Positions 1 to 6,288 of a DNA stretch of 12,992 nt are shown one piece after another (position 1 is the stretch's first letter; every line of letters begins with the position of its first letter). Origin of the DNA: Methanosarcina sp. UBA5. GTDB taxonomy: Archaea; Halobacteriota; Methanosarcinia; Methanosarcinales; Methanosarcinaceae. The translations under genes and the position numbers were made by a program. The stretch spans positions 1 to 12,992 of the forward strand of contig NZ_DAVG01000005.1 in NCBI RefSeq assembly GCF_002505485.1. The letters run 5' to 3'. The notes below the pieces were generated by a model that saw only the letters and a program-made list of their open reading frames with translations, ran no database searches and had not been told where the DNA came from.

Positions 1-36
1 ATTTAAACATAAAATGTCGCATTATTTAAAGTGGTG
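1..36. repeat. Left copy of the window-terminal inverted repeat
   Basis: These 36 bases match the reverse complement of 12956-12991 with a single mismatch at position 22. Weaker similarity (about 14 of 18) runs on to about 55. On the plus strand it reads ATG TCG CAT TAT TTA AAG TGG TGA from 13, the same MSHYLKW peptide that opens the kinase fragment at the other end, here closed at once by a stop. It also contains two TATA-like AT runs (ATTTAAAC and TTATTTAAAG) that could serve the protease gene. Whether it is an element end or an assembly overlap cannot be decided from one window. Confidence 0.85.
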
Positions 37-99
37 ATTATAAATGCCAGAAATATCATAAACAGGCATAAGCAAAATCGAAAGGTTGACGAAAAACTT

Positions 100-585
100 A
101 TGATAAAATCAGGCGGTTCTTTTTTCTACAATGGAAAGCGCTGTACTATCGGCGCGGTTATCTCGCTCAAAGGGTTGCCTCACATGGTCACGGTTTCTCA
201 CATATTTCGAGGGGAAGGAGACCATCTAACAGTCGATGGAATGAAACTTGTTGTCACGAGAATTTTGAAAGACTATGATTTAGCTCTGATAGAGCTTCCT
301 CCTGGCACCGCGGTTGAAATGACTGAATTTGGCAGTGCAACTGTGTTGGAGGAAGCTTTTCTTGTTAACGATACCCATACTGTTCGACTAAGGGTGGTTA
401 ATGCCGGAATTTCATTGCTTTTTCTGAGCTTCCAGTTCAGTGATATGCCTAAACCGGGGGATAGCGGTTCTCCTATCCTGCAGGCAGGAAAGGTAATAGG
501 GCTTATGTCTTCGATAACAATGAACAACTGCACGGTAACTGCAATAAGTACTGCGCAGTTTTCAAGTTTATTTGATTCTACTTAA
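100..585 (+). CDS. Small trypsin-like (S1-type) serine protease, no signal peptide
   Basis: Short chymotrypsin-fold protease. Numbering from the alternative GTG at 31, the triad is visible in order: His57 in TVSHIF, Asp83 in YDLALIEL, and Ser145 in the GDSGSP oxyanion motif (143-148). The late GKVIGLMSS strand also fits the fold. There is no signal peptide or membrane segment, so it should act in the cytoplasm unless exported otherwise. The ATG at 100 is preferred: it follows an SD-like AAAGGTTGA, keeps the whole protease domain and avoids starting inside the terminal repeat. The open frame extends back to GTG 31/34, and that reading gives 184 aa with a basic N-terminus. Substrate unknown. 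At 162-184 aa it is close to a minimal catalytic domain, so it probably acts alone or with a partner. Convergent with the coiled-coil gene at 784-1215. Confidence 0.8.
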   Translation: MIKSGGSFFYNGKRCTIGAVISLKGLPHMVTVSHIFRGEGDHLTVDGMKLVVTRILKDYDLALIELPPGTAVEMTEFGSATVLEEAFLVNDTHTVRLRVVNAGISLLFLSFQFSDMPKPGDSGSPILQAGKVIGLMSSITMNNCTVTAISTAQFSSLFDST

Positions 586-605
586 AGACTCTACTTAAAA
601 GTAGA
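574..605. repeat. 13-bp tandem duplication over the protease stop codon, with a small hairpin
   Basis: GATTCTACTTAAA (574-586) is followed directly by GACTCTACTTAAA (587-599). The first copy supplies the protease stop TAA at 583-585. The second copy forms a 6-bp hairpin, TCTACT/AGTAGA at 590-605 with loop TAAA. It may help 3' end formation, but there is no T-tract directly after it. Confidence 0.6.
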
Positions 606-686
606 CTTGCTGTTTATAAAGAAAGTGTTTACCAGAGAGATGGCAAGCAACATAAACCACAATGAATTAAACTGGTAATTGTTCAT
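591..686 (-). CDS. Possible 31-aa single-pass membrane peptide
   Basis: An ATG at 686-684 opens a 31-codon frame ending TAG next to the protease 3' end. The peptide has a hydrophobic core (LWFMLLAISLVNTFF) and a short basic tail (KSTFK), which would be one membrane helix. A weak SD (GAGAG, four bases before the start) is present. It lies 97 bases downstream of, and on the same strand as, the 784-1215 gene, so the two could be cotranscribed. A 31-codon open frame in AT-rich DNA can arise by chance, and phenylalanine/leucine-rich frames are common there, so support is weak. Confidence 0.22.
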   Translation of the reverse strand: MNNYQFNSLWFMLLAISLVNTFFINSKSTFK

Positions 687-783
687 TTTACTCTCGATTT
701 CAACTTCTTTTTTTTTCACCTTCCTATTTTCTCTACAACCCTTTCCTAATCGAAGTGGAAGGGTAAAAAGAAAAGAATAAGGA

Positions 784-1215
784 TTATTCAAACTCTTTTT
801 CATATGTTAGTAAATCGTCAATGTGTTGAACTTGTATTACTTCTTTATTTTCAGAATAATTAATTGAGGACTCACAATCAAGACTAGAAATGCAAAATCC
901 GTTTTTATCACATATTAAAAAGTCGTCTCCTTGAACCTTTTTCATGAATTCCTTAACTTTCTTGACTTTAGCAGCGCAAGTCGAAGCGGGTTTAATCTCT
1001 CCCAAGATCTCGCCGAGTTTCGTTTCAAGCAGTTGATTGCCCGTTTTCTCAATAATACTGCTGCATTCTTCTAAACGTAGTATCAATTTACCGATTTCAT
1101 CTATTTCAGGATTCCAGACTTTGACTTCATTAATTAGCTGTTTAGCTCTCTCGTTCCGTATTTGTATCAACTTCTGATTATATTCTTGTGTTTCTTTTTC
1201 CATATTTTCACTCAT
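784..1215 (-). CDS. Unrecognised 143-aa protein with coiled-coil N-terminal half
   Basis: I do not recognise this family. Residues 1-95 are charged and helical (KETQEYNQKLIQIRNERAKQ, then EIDEIGKLILRLEECSSIIE), consistent with a coiled coil or helical bundle. Residues 96-143 are different: acidic, with cysteines in LICDKNGFC and LDCESS, perhaps a small beta-rich segment. No signal peptide or membrane segment. The start ATG at 1215 is supported by a clear SD (GAGAGGGG, complement of 1225-1232) nine bases upstream. The gene is convergent with the protease gene, 198 bases separating the stops. Such pairs can be linked, but convergence argues against one transcript. An adaptor or substrate role is speculation. 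Confidence 0.6.
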   Translation of the reverse strand: MSENMEKETQEYNQKLIQIRNERAKQLINEVKVWNPEIDEIGKLILRLEECSSIIEKTGNQLLETKLGEILGEIKPASTCAAKVKKVKEFMKKVQGDDFLICDKNGFCISSLDCESSINYSENKEVIQVQHIDDLLTYEKEFE

Positions 1216-1277
1216 CCTTAACTTCCCCTCTCTCGTCTCCCCAGCTCCATAGGATCTTTCACAATAAAGGAAATTTA

Positions 1278-1295
1278 AGGCCTTCAGAAAGGCCT
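1278..1295. promoter_or_regulatory. 7-bp palindrome upstream of the coiled-coil gene
   Basis: AGGCCTT-CAGA-AAGGCCT is a perfect 7-bp inverted repeat with a 4-base spacer, 63 bases upstream of the start at 1215. It could be an operator or an RNA hairpin. No T-tract follows on either strand, so a terminator is less likely. Confidence 0.35.
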
Positions 1296-1530
1296 CAGAA
1301 ACTCTACAGGGATATACTCATTTGAGTCTTCTCCTTCAAAGTGTACTTGAATTTCACCGGTTTAAATATCAATGGTTCCGAGAACAGTATCTTTTCGTTT
1401 ATGATTCTCGTACCTTACGTTCATCCCTCTGTTTATACCTTTCAGTTCCGTGTCTATTACGCCTCATTTAGTGTGTTTATAGCTCCTATATACATTGATA
1501 TTAAAATTCGTAACAAGCAAACCTACTATT

Positions 1531-1640
1531 TTAAGCCCTTCTAAAACGCTTCAAAAATAATGCTAGACTTATTATTAGTCGTACCTTTTAGTAAAAAGCG
1601 AATAGAGAGTCTGAGAATAAGCTTATTTGAAATAGAAAAC
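1531..1640. repeat. Diverged dispersed repeat, copy 1
   Basis: By eye this aligns with 2178-2291. Shared blocks in the same order include TAAGCCC/TTTCTAA near the start, CTTCAAAA, CTAGA-TTA, TTAGAG/ATAGAGAG, AGAATAA-CTTAT and a closing A-ACTGTA. Identity is perhaps two thirds, so the two copies are old. Neither copy has coding character. Confidence 0.45.
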
Positions 1641-1736
1641 TGTAAAACATCGTAGAAATTCACAGAATTTTTAGTAAAACCAGTATAGTAAAAATATAAA
1701 ATTTGCCGTTTTTCTTGAATGAATAATATAGACTTA

Positions 1737-2069
1737 TTATGTCCCCTGCTTCTCCCCCAGATTATCTAAGAACTCTTTAAGATCAGGACTCAGTCTTACA
1801 CAAAAAGAAGCTCCTATTGCTTCGCTGACTTCTTCGTAGCTGGATTCATGGCATATACACTTCTATACATCATACAAAGGAAGTTGCTTTTTCCAGACAA
1901 AGTAATTCATTCTTTGAGTACATACCAAAATTATTAACACTGATCCTATTTTTTGGCCTAGCGTGGATATAGCAGTAATCTCTGCAACATTTTAAACTCT
2001 TTTATATAAGTCTTTTGTTTTTATAATTACACATTTTACATTCTTCAGTTCTTTTGTAAGGTCTGTCAT
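1737..2069 (-). pseudogene. Degraded unknown gene in three successive frames
   Basis: Reading the minus strand from 2069, three open segments follow each other in different frames. The first (2069-1992) begins MTDLTKELKNVKCVIIKTK. The second (about 1990-1863) contains VAEITAISTLGQKIGSVLII and ends QLPLYDV. The third (1862-1737) contains YEEVSEAIGASFCVRLSPDL and KEFLDNLGEKQGT before a double stop. Each segment has protein-like composition and the order is continuous, which suggests one gene broken by two frameshifts. I cannot name the family. Chance open frames remain possible because each segment is short (25-42 codons). Confidence 0.35.
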
Positions 2070-2177
2070 TTGTTCAAACAAAATCTAATCGCGTATAAGA
2101 TAACGACCATTCTCATATTTTTATGAAGTATTGTATTAATTAACTAATTTTTCGCTTCAACTTGTAAAACAAAACCA

Positions 2178-2291
2178 AAGTTATTATAAGCCTTTCTAAG
2201 CCCTTCAAAATTAACCCTAGATTATAAAAATTAAAGTCGCTTAGAAAGCCTATTAGAGGATCTTAGAATAAACTTATATTTAATACTGTAG
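2178..2291. repeat. Diverged dispersed repeat, copy 2, with internal inverted repeat
   Basis: Partner of 1531-1640. This copy carries a perfect 10-bp inverted repeat: CTTTCTAAGC (2192-2201) and GCTTAGAAAG (2239-2248), 37 bases apart, which would fold into a stem with a long AT-rich loop. The palindromic, non-coding character resembles small dispersed intergenic elements. Confidence 0.45.
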
Positions 2292-2477
2292 AATAATCCA
2301 GTCATCTTGAGACGTATCTCCGAATTAAAGGCAAGAAAAGAAGAGCAAAAGGCTAAAATCTAGGATCTAAAAGCTCAATTATTTTTTTATTTTTCCTTGT
2401 TCTATGGAAGCAAATTGATATTTAATCTGTTGTCCTCCCTGGTTAATTTAGTAGTACTGAAACACGAACCGAAATAA
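2292..2477 (+). pseudogene. Possible coding remnant with one in-frame TAG
   Basis: A 62-codon plus-strand frame with protein-like composition: RRISELKARKEEQKAKI, then an in-frame TAG at 2361-2363, then DLKAQLFFYFSLFYG and NLVVLKHEPK to TAA. The part around the TAG looks like a continuous charged coiled coil. It has no SD or ATG start. In Methanosarcina TAG can encode pyrrolysine, but a decayed gene fragment is the simpler reading. Confidence 0.22.
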
Positions 2478-2559
2478 AATTTAGAATCATTGCTTACGTG
2501 CATTATTTATCTAAAAGAATATAGTTAGGTTTGCGAACAGACTTTAAGTATTTGAAGAT

Positions 2560-2607
2560 TTGCAGGAAGCAATGGCGGAAGCTTCCTGCAATTTGAAATC
2601 TTTTTTT
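2560..2607 (+). terminator. Strong 11-bp hairpin followed by a T-tract
   Basis: TTGCAGGAAGC (2560-2570) and GCTTCCTGCAA (2581-2591) pair perfectly around a 10-base loop (AATGGCGGAA). Nine bases later come seven Ts (2601-2607). This is by far the strongest stem in the gene-poor stretch and has terminator form on the plus strand. No plus-strand gene ends here, so it may end an unannotated RNA, or be a small palindromic element. Confidence 0.45.
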
Positions 2608-2753
2608 CTAATCACTGTTCCCAAGAAATACAATAAGAAAGGAATCTATTAAAACTCATGAAAAATTCAGTAGTTTTCCCTAAAACAACCAATTGCATTT
2701 TAGCCTAATCACAAAAGGAGGCAGGCGAGTCTAGCCTGCGTGGAAAGGCTTAG

Positions 2754-2903
2754 ACTTATTTATTTCTCTCAGATGGTGCTCTTCATGCAATATATATAGC
2801 TCTTGTGGTTGCTCTTCTTGAAGCAGGGAGAACAGAGATGTTATTGAGAGTAGTAAAAGAAGTACAGGAAAGAAAAAGAATTTATGAGATGTGGAAACAG
2901 TAA
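2754..2903 (+). pseudogene. Possible truncated helical ORF upstream of the ykgJ-like gene
   Basis: The plus frame from after the stop at 2751-2753 to TAA at 2901-2903 reads TYLFLSDGALHAIYIALVVA, then LLEAGRTEMLLRVVKEVQER and a basic end (KRIYEMWKQ). This is amphipathic and protein-like, but there is no good start codon near an SD; the first in-frame ATG leaves only about 22 codons. It probably represents the 3' end of a lost gene. The opposite strand also has an open frame, with a leucine/phenylalanine-rich run; I take that as its antisense shadow. Confidence 0.3.
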
Positions 2904-2920
2904 GTTTATGAGGCTTAATC

Positions 2921-3475
2921 ATGGATCGAAGACGACGTTTTGAAAAATACGACTGGTTAATCTCAAAAACTCAAAGCATACTTAAACATTATAGCTGTCC
3001 TGAATCGTGTAATGCGAGTTGCTGCAAACATCATATTATTGACTTTTATAGAAAAGAATATGAGAAAACCTTAAAAAATGTAGATAAAGAAAGTGCGAAT
3101 ATTTTAAAATCAAATGCGGTAAAATCAGAGTTGGAAGGATGTTATAAAGCAATAAATGCCGTCGGGCAGTGCCCATTATTGATAAACTCAAAATGCAGAA
3201 TATACAATAATAGGCCGGAAGCATGTAGGACTTTTCCTTTTGTAATTTTCCCGGATATGGAAGCAGGATTTGGTTTAACGTTGTTGTTGTGTCCGATATC
3301 TGTTAATATAATTCAAGATTATGCAGAGTGGTATAAATCGGTAAACTCAACAATGTATAATCAATTAAATACCGTGTGCGAACAGTATAAAAACATAGAC
3401 AAAAATAATGATTTTTGTATTCAAATGAAAGAGCATAATTTAGATTCGTTCATAGAATTTCTTGAAAAGAAGTAA
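2921..3475 (+). CDS. YkgJ-family cysteine-cluster protein (CxxxCxxxCC)
   Basis: 184-aa cytosolic protein with the metal-ligand pattern of the YkgJ/FliB-type zinc- or iron-sulfur-binding family (PF03692). Cys26, Cys30, Cys34 and Cys35 form CPESCNASCC; the second half is CPLL (Cys84), KCRIY (Cys92) and RPEACRTFPF (Cys102), the usual ligand block. The remaining third (120-184) is helical and charged. Family members are mostly uncharacterised; some are linked to lysine methylation of flagellin, for which nothing here gives support. The ATG at 2921 has an SD (TGAGG, 2909-2913) seven bases upstream. It stands alone and is followed by T-rich DNA and an IS630 remnant. AT-rich codon use is stronger than in the dehydrogenase gene at 7995, which may point to a different history. 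Confidence 0.85.
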   Translation: MDRRRRFEKYDWLISKTQSILKHYSCPESCNASCCKHHIIDFYRKEYEKTLKNVDKESANILKSNAVKSELEGCYKAINAVGQCPLLINSKCRIYNNRPEACRTFPFVIFPDMEAGFGLTLLLCPISVNIIQDYAEWYKSVNSTMYNQLNTVCEQYKNIDKNNDFCIQMKEHNLDSFIEFLEKK

Positions 3476-3479
3476 TCAT

Positions 3480-3500
3480 TAATTTTTCCTTTTTATATTC
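3480..3500 (+). terminator. T-rich 3' end signal after the ykgJ-like gene
   Basis: TTAATTTTTCCTTTTTATA begins a few bases after the stop at 3475. Archaeal transcription often ends at such U-runs without a stable hairpin. Confidence 0.35.
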
Positions 3501-3536
3501 CTTCTCTCGTTCATGTTTTATTCTTTTGCCTAGCTG

Positions 3537-3863
3537 GATTGCCTCTGTATCCGTGAGAATCCAAAAAAGAAAACAATTCTTGTCCTAGATAATTCAAAAT
3601 CACATCGTGCTGATGAAACGGTAAGAAAAGCCAGAGATTAAAAATAAAACTTGTGTTTCTTCCACCTTATTCACCAGATTTAAATCCTGTAGAATTTATA
3701 TGGAAACAATAAAAGAGAGAAGTATCTGTTAGAGTTATTCGATCAAAAGGATATATGAAGAATATAATCAGAGACGAGTTTAATAGAAGTATCAAAGTCA
3801 CTATCATTTGCAAAGGAATGGATGGAAACATTCCATTCACAAATTAAAAGTATAATTTATTGA
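3537..3863 (+). pseudogene. IS630-type transposase, C-terminal remnant
   Basis: Degraded DDE transposase tail. In one frame ENPKKKTILVLDNSKSHRAD carries the second catalytic Asp block (VLDNS..H). After a frameshift near 3640 comes LVFLPPYSPDLNPVEFIWKQ, the IS630/Tc1-type signature with the third acidic residue (Glu of NPVEFIW). An in-frame TAA follows, then KREVSVRVIRSKGYMKNIIR, and after another shift SLSFAKEWMETFHSQIKS to a stop at 3863. The N-terminal two thirds are missing, so the element cannot move by itself. It sits between the ykgJ-like gene and a decayed ORF before trpF, and was probably inserted here and then deleted. Confidence 0.85.
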
Positions 3864-3881
3864 GTTAATAACTATAAATGT

Positions 3882-3904
3882 ATAAGTTTTCTCACAAAAC
3901 TTAT
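3882..3904. repeat. 9-bp perfect hairpin just after the IS630 remnant
   Basis: ATAAGTTTT-CTCAC-AAAACTTAT is a perfect 9-bp inverted repeat with a 5-base loop, 18 bases past the transposase stop. It may be the element's end structure or its terminator. No matching partner was found at the other side of the remnant. Confidence 0.5.
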
Positions 3905-4176
3905 GTATTACCTTGACATTCCCAGCAATTCCGGTTAAAAAAGAACAAGTCAAGAACCTAAACTACTCTTGTCTTAATGAAGCTAAATATATCAATGAGT
4001 TATTTGGAATAGTTTTATAATATTGATACATTTCCCTCGGATATTTTGACTTTTGCTCATCGTCCATATATTTACATGCTTATTCTAATATTTTTGCAAC
4101 GGAACCGGATAATTTGTTAGATCCCATCAAAGACTTTTTAGGAGAGAATCATGAGAATAAAAGTTTGTGGTATTAA
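3885..4176 (+). pseudogene. Decayed ORF overlapping the trpF start
   Basis: One plus frame reads protein-like for nearly 100 codons but is interrupted by TAA at 4018 and TGA at 4024. Before the stops are PAIPVKKEQVKNLNYSCLNE and AKYINELFGIVL; after them YISLGYFDFCSSSIYLHAYS and NIFATEPDNLLDPIKDFLGE. It ends at TAA 4174-4176, 26 bases inside trpF in another frame. An upstream gene overlapping the trpF start is what a translationally coupled operon would look like, so the IS630 insertion may have truncated that gene. I do not recognise the family. With two nonsense codons three bases apart it is not functional as read. Confidence 0.35.
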
Positions 4177-4831
4177 AAGGATCGAAGATGCTATTATGGC
4201 TGCATACTGTGGAGCTGATGCGATTGGATTAGTAGTGGGACAAAAACATAATTCAGATGACTTTATTGACAAAGGTTTAGCCCAAAAAATCGTGAAAGAA
4301 TGCCCACCTTATATTTCGTCAGTTCTAGTTACAGAACTGGATGATGCTGAAGAAATCTCTAATCTAGCGCATAAAATAGGTGTTACTTCTATCCAATTGC
4401 ATTCTGATTGTACAGTTGATAGTATCATGTCACTGCGTAAAAGCCTTCCTCATATAAAAATAATCAAAAACTTTCATGTTAACGGATTAGAAGTTATTCA
4501 GGCTATGAAACCCTTCGAATCTGTGGTAGATGCTTTTATCTTGGATACTCTGGATTTAGCCAATGATAAAGTAGGTGGAACAGGTTTAGTCCACGATTGG
4601 AACATTAGTAGAAAGATCGTTAAAGAGGTATCGCGACCAGTTATCTTAGCAGGAGGTCTGACTCCAGAAAATGTTGGAGAGGCTATACGGTTTGTAAAGC
4701 CATATAGTGTAGACGCCAGCTCTGGGCTTAAAGGCTCTGATGGTTTCAAAGATGAAATGAAAGTGATTAATTTCGTGTATCGTGCAAAACGTGAATTTTT
4801 CAAGGTCAGAAATTTATCTTTAGAGAACTAA
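4151..4831 (+). CDS. trpF: Phosphoribosylanthranilate isomerase
   Basis: Catalyses the Amadori rearrangement of N-(5'-phosphoribosyl)anthranilate to CdRP in tryptophan synthesis. The 226-aa single TIM barrel matches the usual length. Visible motifs: KVCGI with catalytic base Cys6, catalytic acid Asp132 in FILDT, GGTG (142-145), the phosphate-binding LAGGLTPENV (166-175) and VDASSGLKG (187-195). The ATG at 4151 follows a clear SD, GGAGAG (4141-4146). The QKHNSDDF segment differs from the more common pattern with SPR after the second strand. It therefore resembles the second, trp-operon-independent TrpF that I recall in Methanosarcina genomes (trpF2). No other trp gene is in the window. It stands after a decayed ORF that overlaps its start, and is followed by T-rich DNA. 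Confidence 0.93.
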   Translation: MRIKVCGIKRIEDAIMAAYCGADAIGLVVGQKHNSDDFIDKGLAQKIVKECPPYISSVLVTELDDAEEISNLAHKIGVTSIQLHSDCTVDSIMSLRKSLPHIKIIKNFHVNGLEVIQAMKPFESVVDAFILDTLDLANDKVGGTGLVHDWNISRKIVKEVSRPVILAGGLTPENVGEAIRFVKPYSVDASSGLKGSDGFKDEMKVINFVYRAKREFFKVRNLSLEN

Positions 4832-4880
4832 AAAACCCAGGCCTTTAGAGGATAATTACAAGTTGAGGTATGGTAACAAT

Positions 4881-4901
4881 TTGTTTTTTCCTTTTCTCTT
4901 T
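4881..4901 (+). terminator. T-rich 3' end signal after trpF
   Basis: TTGTTTTTTCCTTTTCTCTT, about 50 bases past the trpF stop, is a pyrimidine/T-rich run of the kind used for archaeal termination. Confidence 0.35.
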
Positions 4902-5021
4902 CACGTGCAAACCTTAGAAGCTTATCGAAAAGAAAAATGGCTACGTTTATCAGTAACCATAGCCATTGGAAAGTTTATAGAGAATTAAGAACGTGAAATA
5001 TTTTTAATTTATAACTTTTGA

Positions 5022-5606
5022 TTATTTTTCCATTTCTATATATGCAGACTTAAAATTATACAAATCCCCATAACTGTTTTGTCCAAGGTCGTTATTGTTT
5101 ATACTCCCTGTAGCTGTGGCTGTTCTATAGTTAGAACTACTGGTACTCTTAAATCTGTAATCGCCGCCTGTTGAAACATAGGTAGAGCTACCCTTCTGGA
5201 CTTCGCCTGTTCCAGTCCAATCAGCTGTGACGTTCAATGTCTTCATTTCACCTGTATACCAATTGTAAACATTAATTGGAACCTCAGACAGGCTTGCAGA
5301 ATTAAGCTTTTTATCTATCTTAAAAACATTATCCTTTGTAAACATGTACCCCGACTCATCACTCACTGTATATCCGGTTGTGGTATCCCATGTATAGGTA
5401 CTCAGATAGATATCAGTTCCATCGTCGGATTCAGTTACAGATAGATAAGTATCGGTAATTAGATTACAACCTGTCGCGTTAGACCAACAGGCCCATGCAG
5501 AAGCACCGTTGTCTCGTTGAATTGTTTTAGATTCCAGAGCTTGTACGCTTGTAGTCAACGAGAGCAAAACTATGAGAGCAAGAGTTACTGAAAATATTTT
5601 TCTCAT
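5022..5606 (-). CDS. Secreted protein of unknown function with signal peptide
   Basis: 194-aa protein starting MRKIFSVTLALIVLLSLTTS followed by VQA, a classical Sec signal peptide with an A-x-A-like cleavage site. The mature part is rich in Ser, Thr, Tyr, Asn and Gly with alternating hydrophobic residues (TYLSVTESDDGTDIYLSTY; VPINVYNWYTGEMKTLNVTA), suggesting an all-beta extracellular domain. Cys near ACWSNATGC could form a disulfide; NAT and NVT are possible N-glycosylation sites. I do not recognise the family. The ATG at 5606 is chosen over the in-frame ATG at 5630 because GGAAGTGA lies four bases upstream and the signal peptide begins there. It has its own promoter and no operon partner. 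Confidence 0.8.
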   Translation of the reverse strand: MRKIFSVTLALIVLLSLTTSVQALESKTIQRDNGASAWACWSNATGCNLITDTYLSVTESDDGTDIYLSTYTWDTTTGYTVSDESGYMFTKDNVFKIDKKLNSASLSEVPINVYNWYTGEMKTLNVTADWTGTGEVQKGSSTYVSTGGDYRFKSTSSSNYRTATATGSINNNDLGQNSYGDLYNFKSAYIEMEK

Positions 5607-5716
5607 TATATCACTTCCGTATATTCTCATATTTAAACGGACTATACAAAAATTTTAGAATGAAGTTGTGTACATTTTACAACATATACAACTGTCAAAC
5701 ATAATTTAATATCATC

Positions 5717-5727
5717 ATATATAAAGA
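5717..5727 (-). promoter_or_regulatory. TATA box for the secreted-protein gene
   Basis: On the minus strand CTTTATATATG is a good archaeal TATA box. Initiation about 25 bases on would leave a leader of some 85 bases, usual for methanosarcinal genes. A second AT-rich box (TTTAAATA, 5632-5640) is closer but would place initiation inside the SD. Confidence 0.45.
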
Positions 5728-5931
5728 CTGTGTAAAAAATTTCCAGAAAGCAAAAAGATCTAAAAAACAAGTAAAAAATGAATTTATGCATTTGTCTGTT
5801 CATCCAGGAAATCGTTTAATTTTCGCCTTTCATTTACATATTGAAATTTTATGCTAACTCTACATGCATCTATGCTAAATAATACGGTCATCGAAGAAAA
5901 AATATAGCCCTTTTAAAAACCAAGTTTCTAG

Positions 5932-6195
5932 CTAACGTTTTTCAAAAACCATTACATAGTATTTGTACGGAAATTTTATTGTAAAACCTCTACAGTAAAA
6001 TTGGTCTAGTTCTTTCACTACTTCTTGTTTTTAAAATAACATCCGGAAAAATTCTCTTCTACCAGTTTTCTAGAATATAGTTACCTGCACAAAATTCCAA
6101 TAAAGCAGTCATCCTTCCCCACTTTTCAGGAGATAGCTGTTCATCTCTAGCTCAAAAGTCCAATCTGCTATTATTTTTGAGACATGCTACCGAAA
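5932..6195 (-). pseudogene. Degraded unknown gene (frameshifted)
   Basis: Minus-strand segments read as one protein across frame changes. KIIADWTFELE comes first, then after a shift ARDEQLSPEKWGRMTALLEF and CAGNYILENW. An in-frame TAG is followed by KRIFPDVILKTRSSE, and after another shift VKELDQFYCRGFTIKFPYKY and YVMVFEKR lead to a TAG at 5934-5932. The last segment looks like the C-terminus of a real enzyme-type domain, but I cannot name it. At least three lesions are needed, so it is non-functional. It is on the same strand as, and about 200 bases upstream of, the secreted-protein promoter. Confidence 0.42.
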
Positions 6196-6288
6196 AGTCC
6201 TTGAGAGTGTCTAGTAATAAAGATATCTATAAATTCGAAGATTTTATACCTATAACTAGAACCGGTGCTAATTAATTTAATAAAGGCA

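Larger units (their letters stand above)
1296..2753. other. Long AT-rich stretch without a convincing intact gene
   Basis: No open frame here combines length, SD and coding character. It contains two diverged copies of a repeat (1531-1640 and 2178-2291), a degraded minus-strand coding remnant (1737-2069), a plus-strand remnant with an in-frame TAG (2292-2477), a strong hairpin followed by seven Ts (2560-2607), and a 6-bp GCAGGC/GCCTGC hairpin (2721-2739) next to an AAAAGGAGG motif with no usable start after it. The only long frame in the first part (1341-1544) lacks an SD and looks like chance. Confidence 0.6.

Noticed and set aside
1341..1544. Plus-strand 67-codon frame in the gene-poor stretch
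   Set aside because: No SD, aromatic-rich chance-like composition, and its end runs into the dispersed repeat copy.
2731..2922. Minus-strand 63-codon frame with a leucine/phenylalanine-rich hydrophobic run
   Set aside because: It lacks an SD, its start overlaps the ykgJ-like ATG, and the opposite strand has better coding character.
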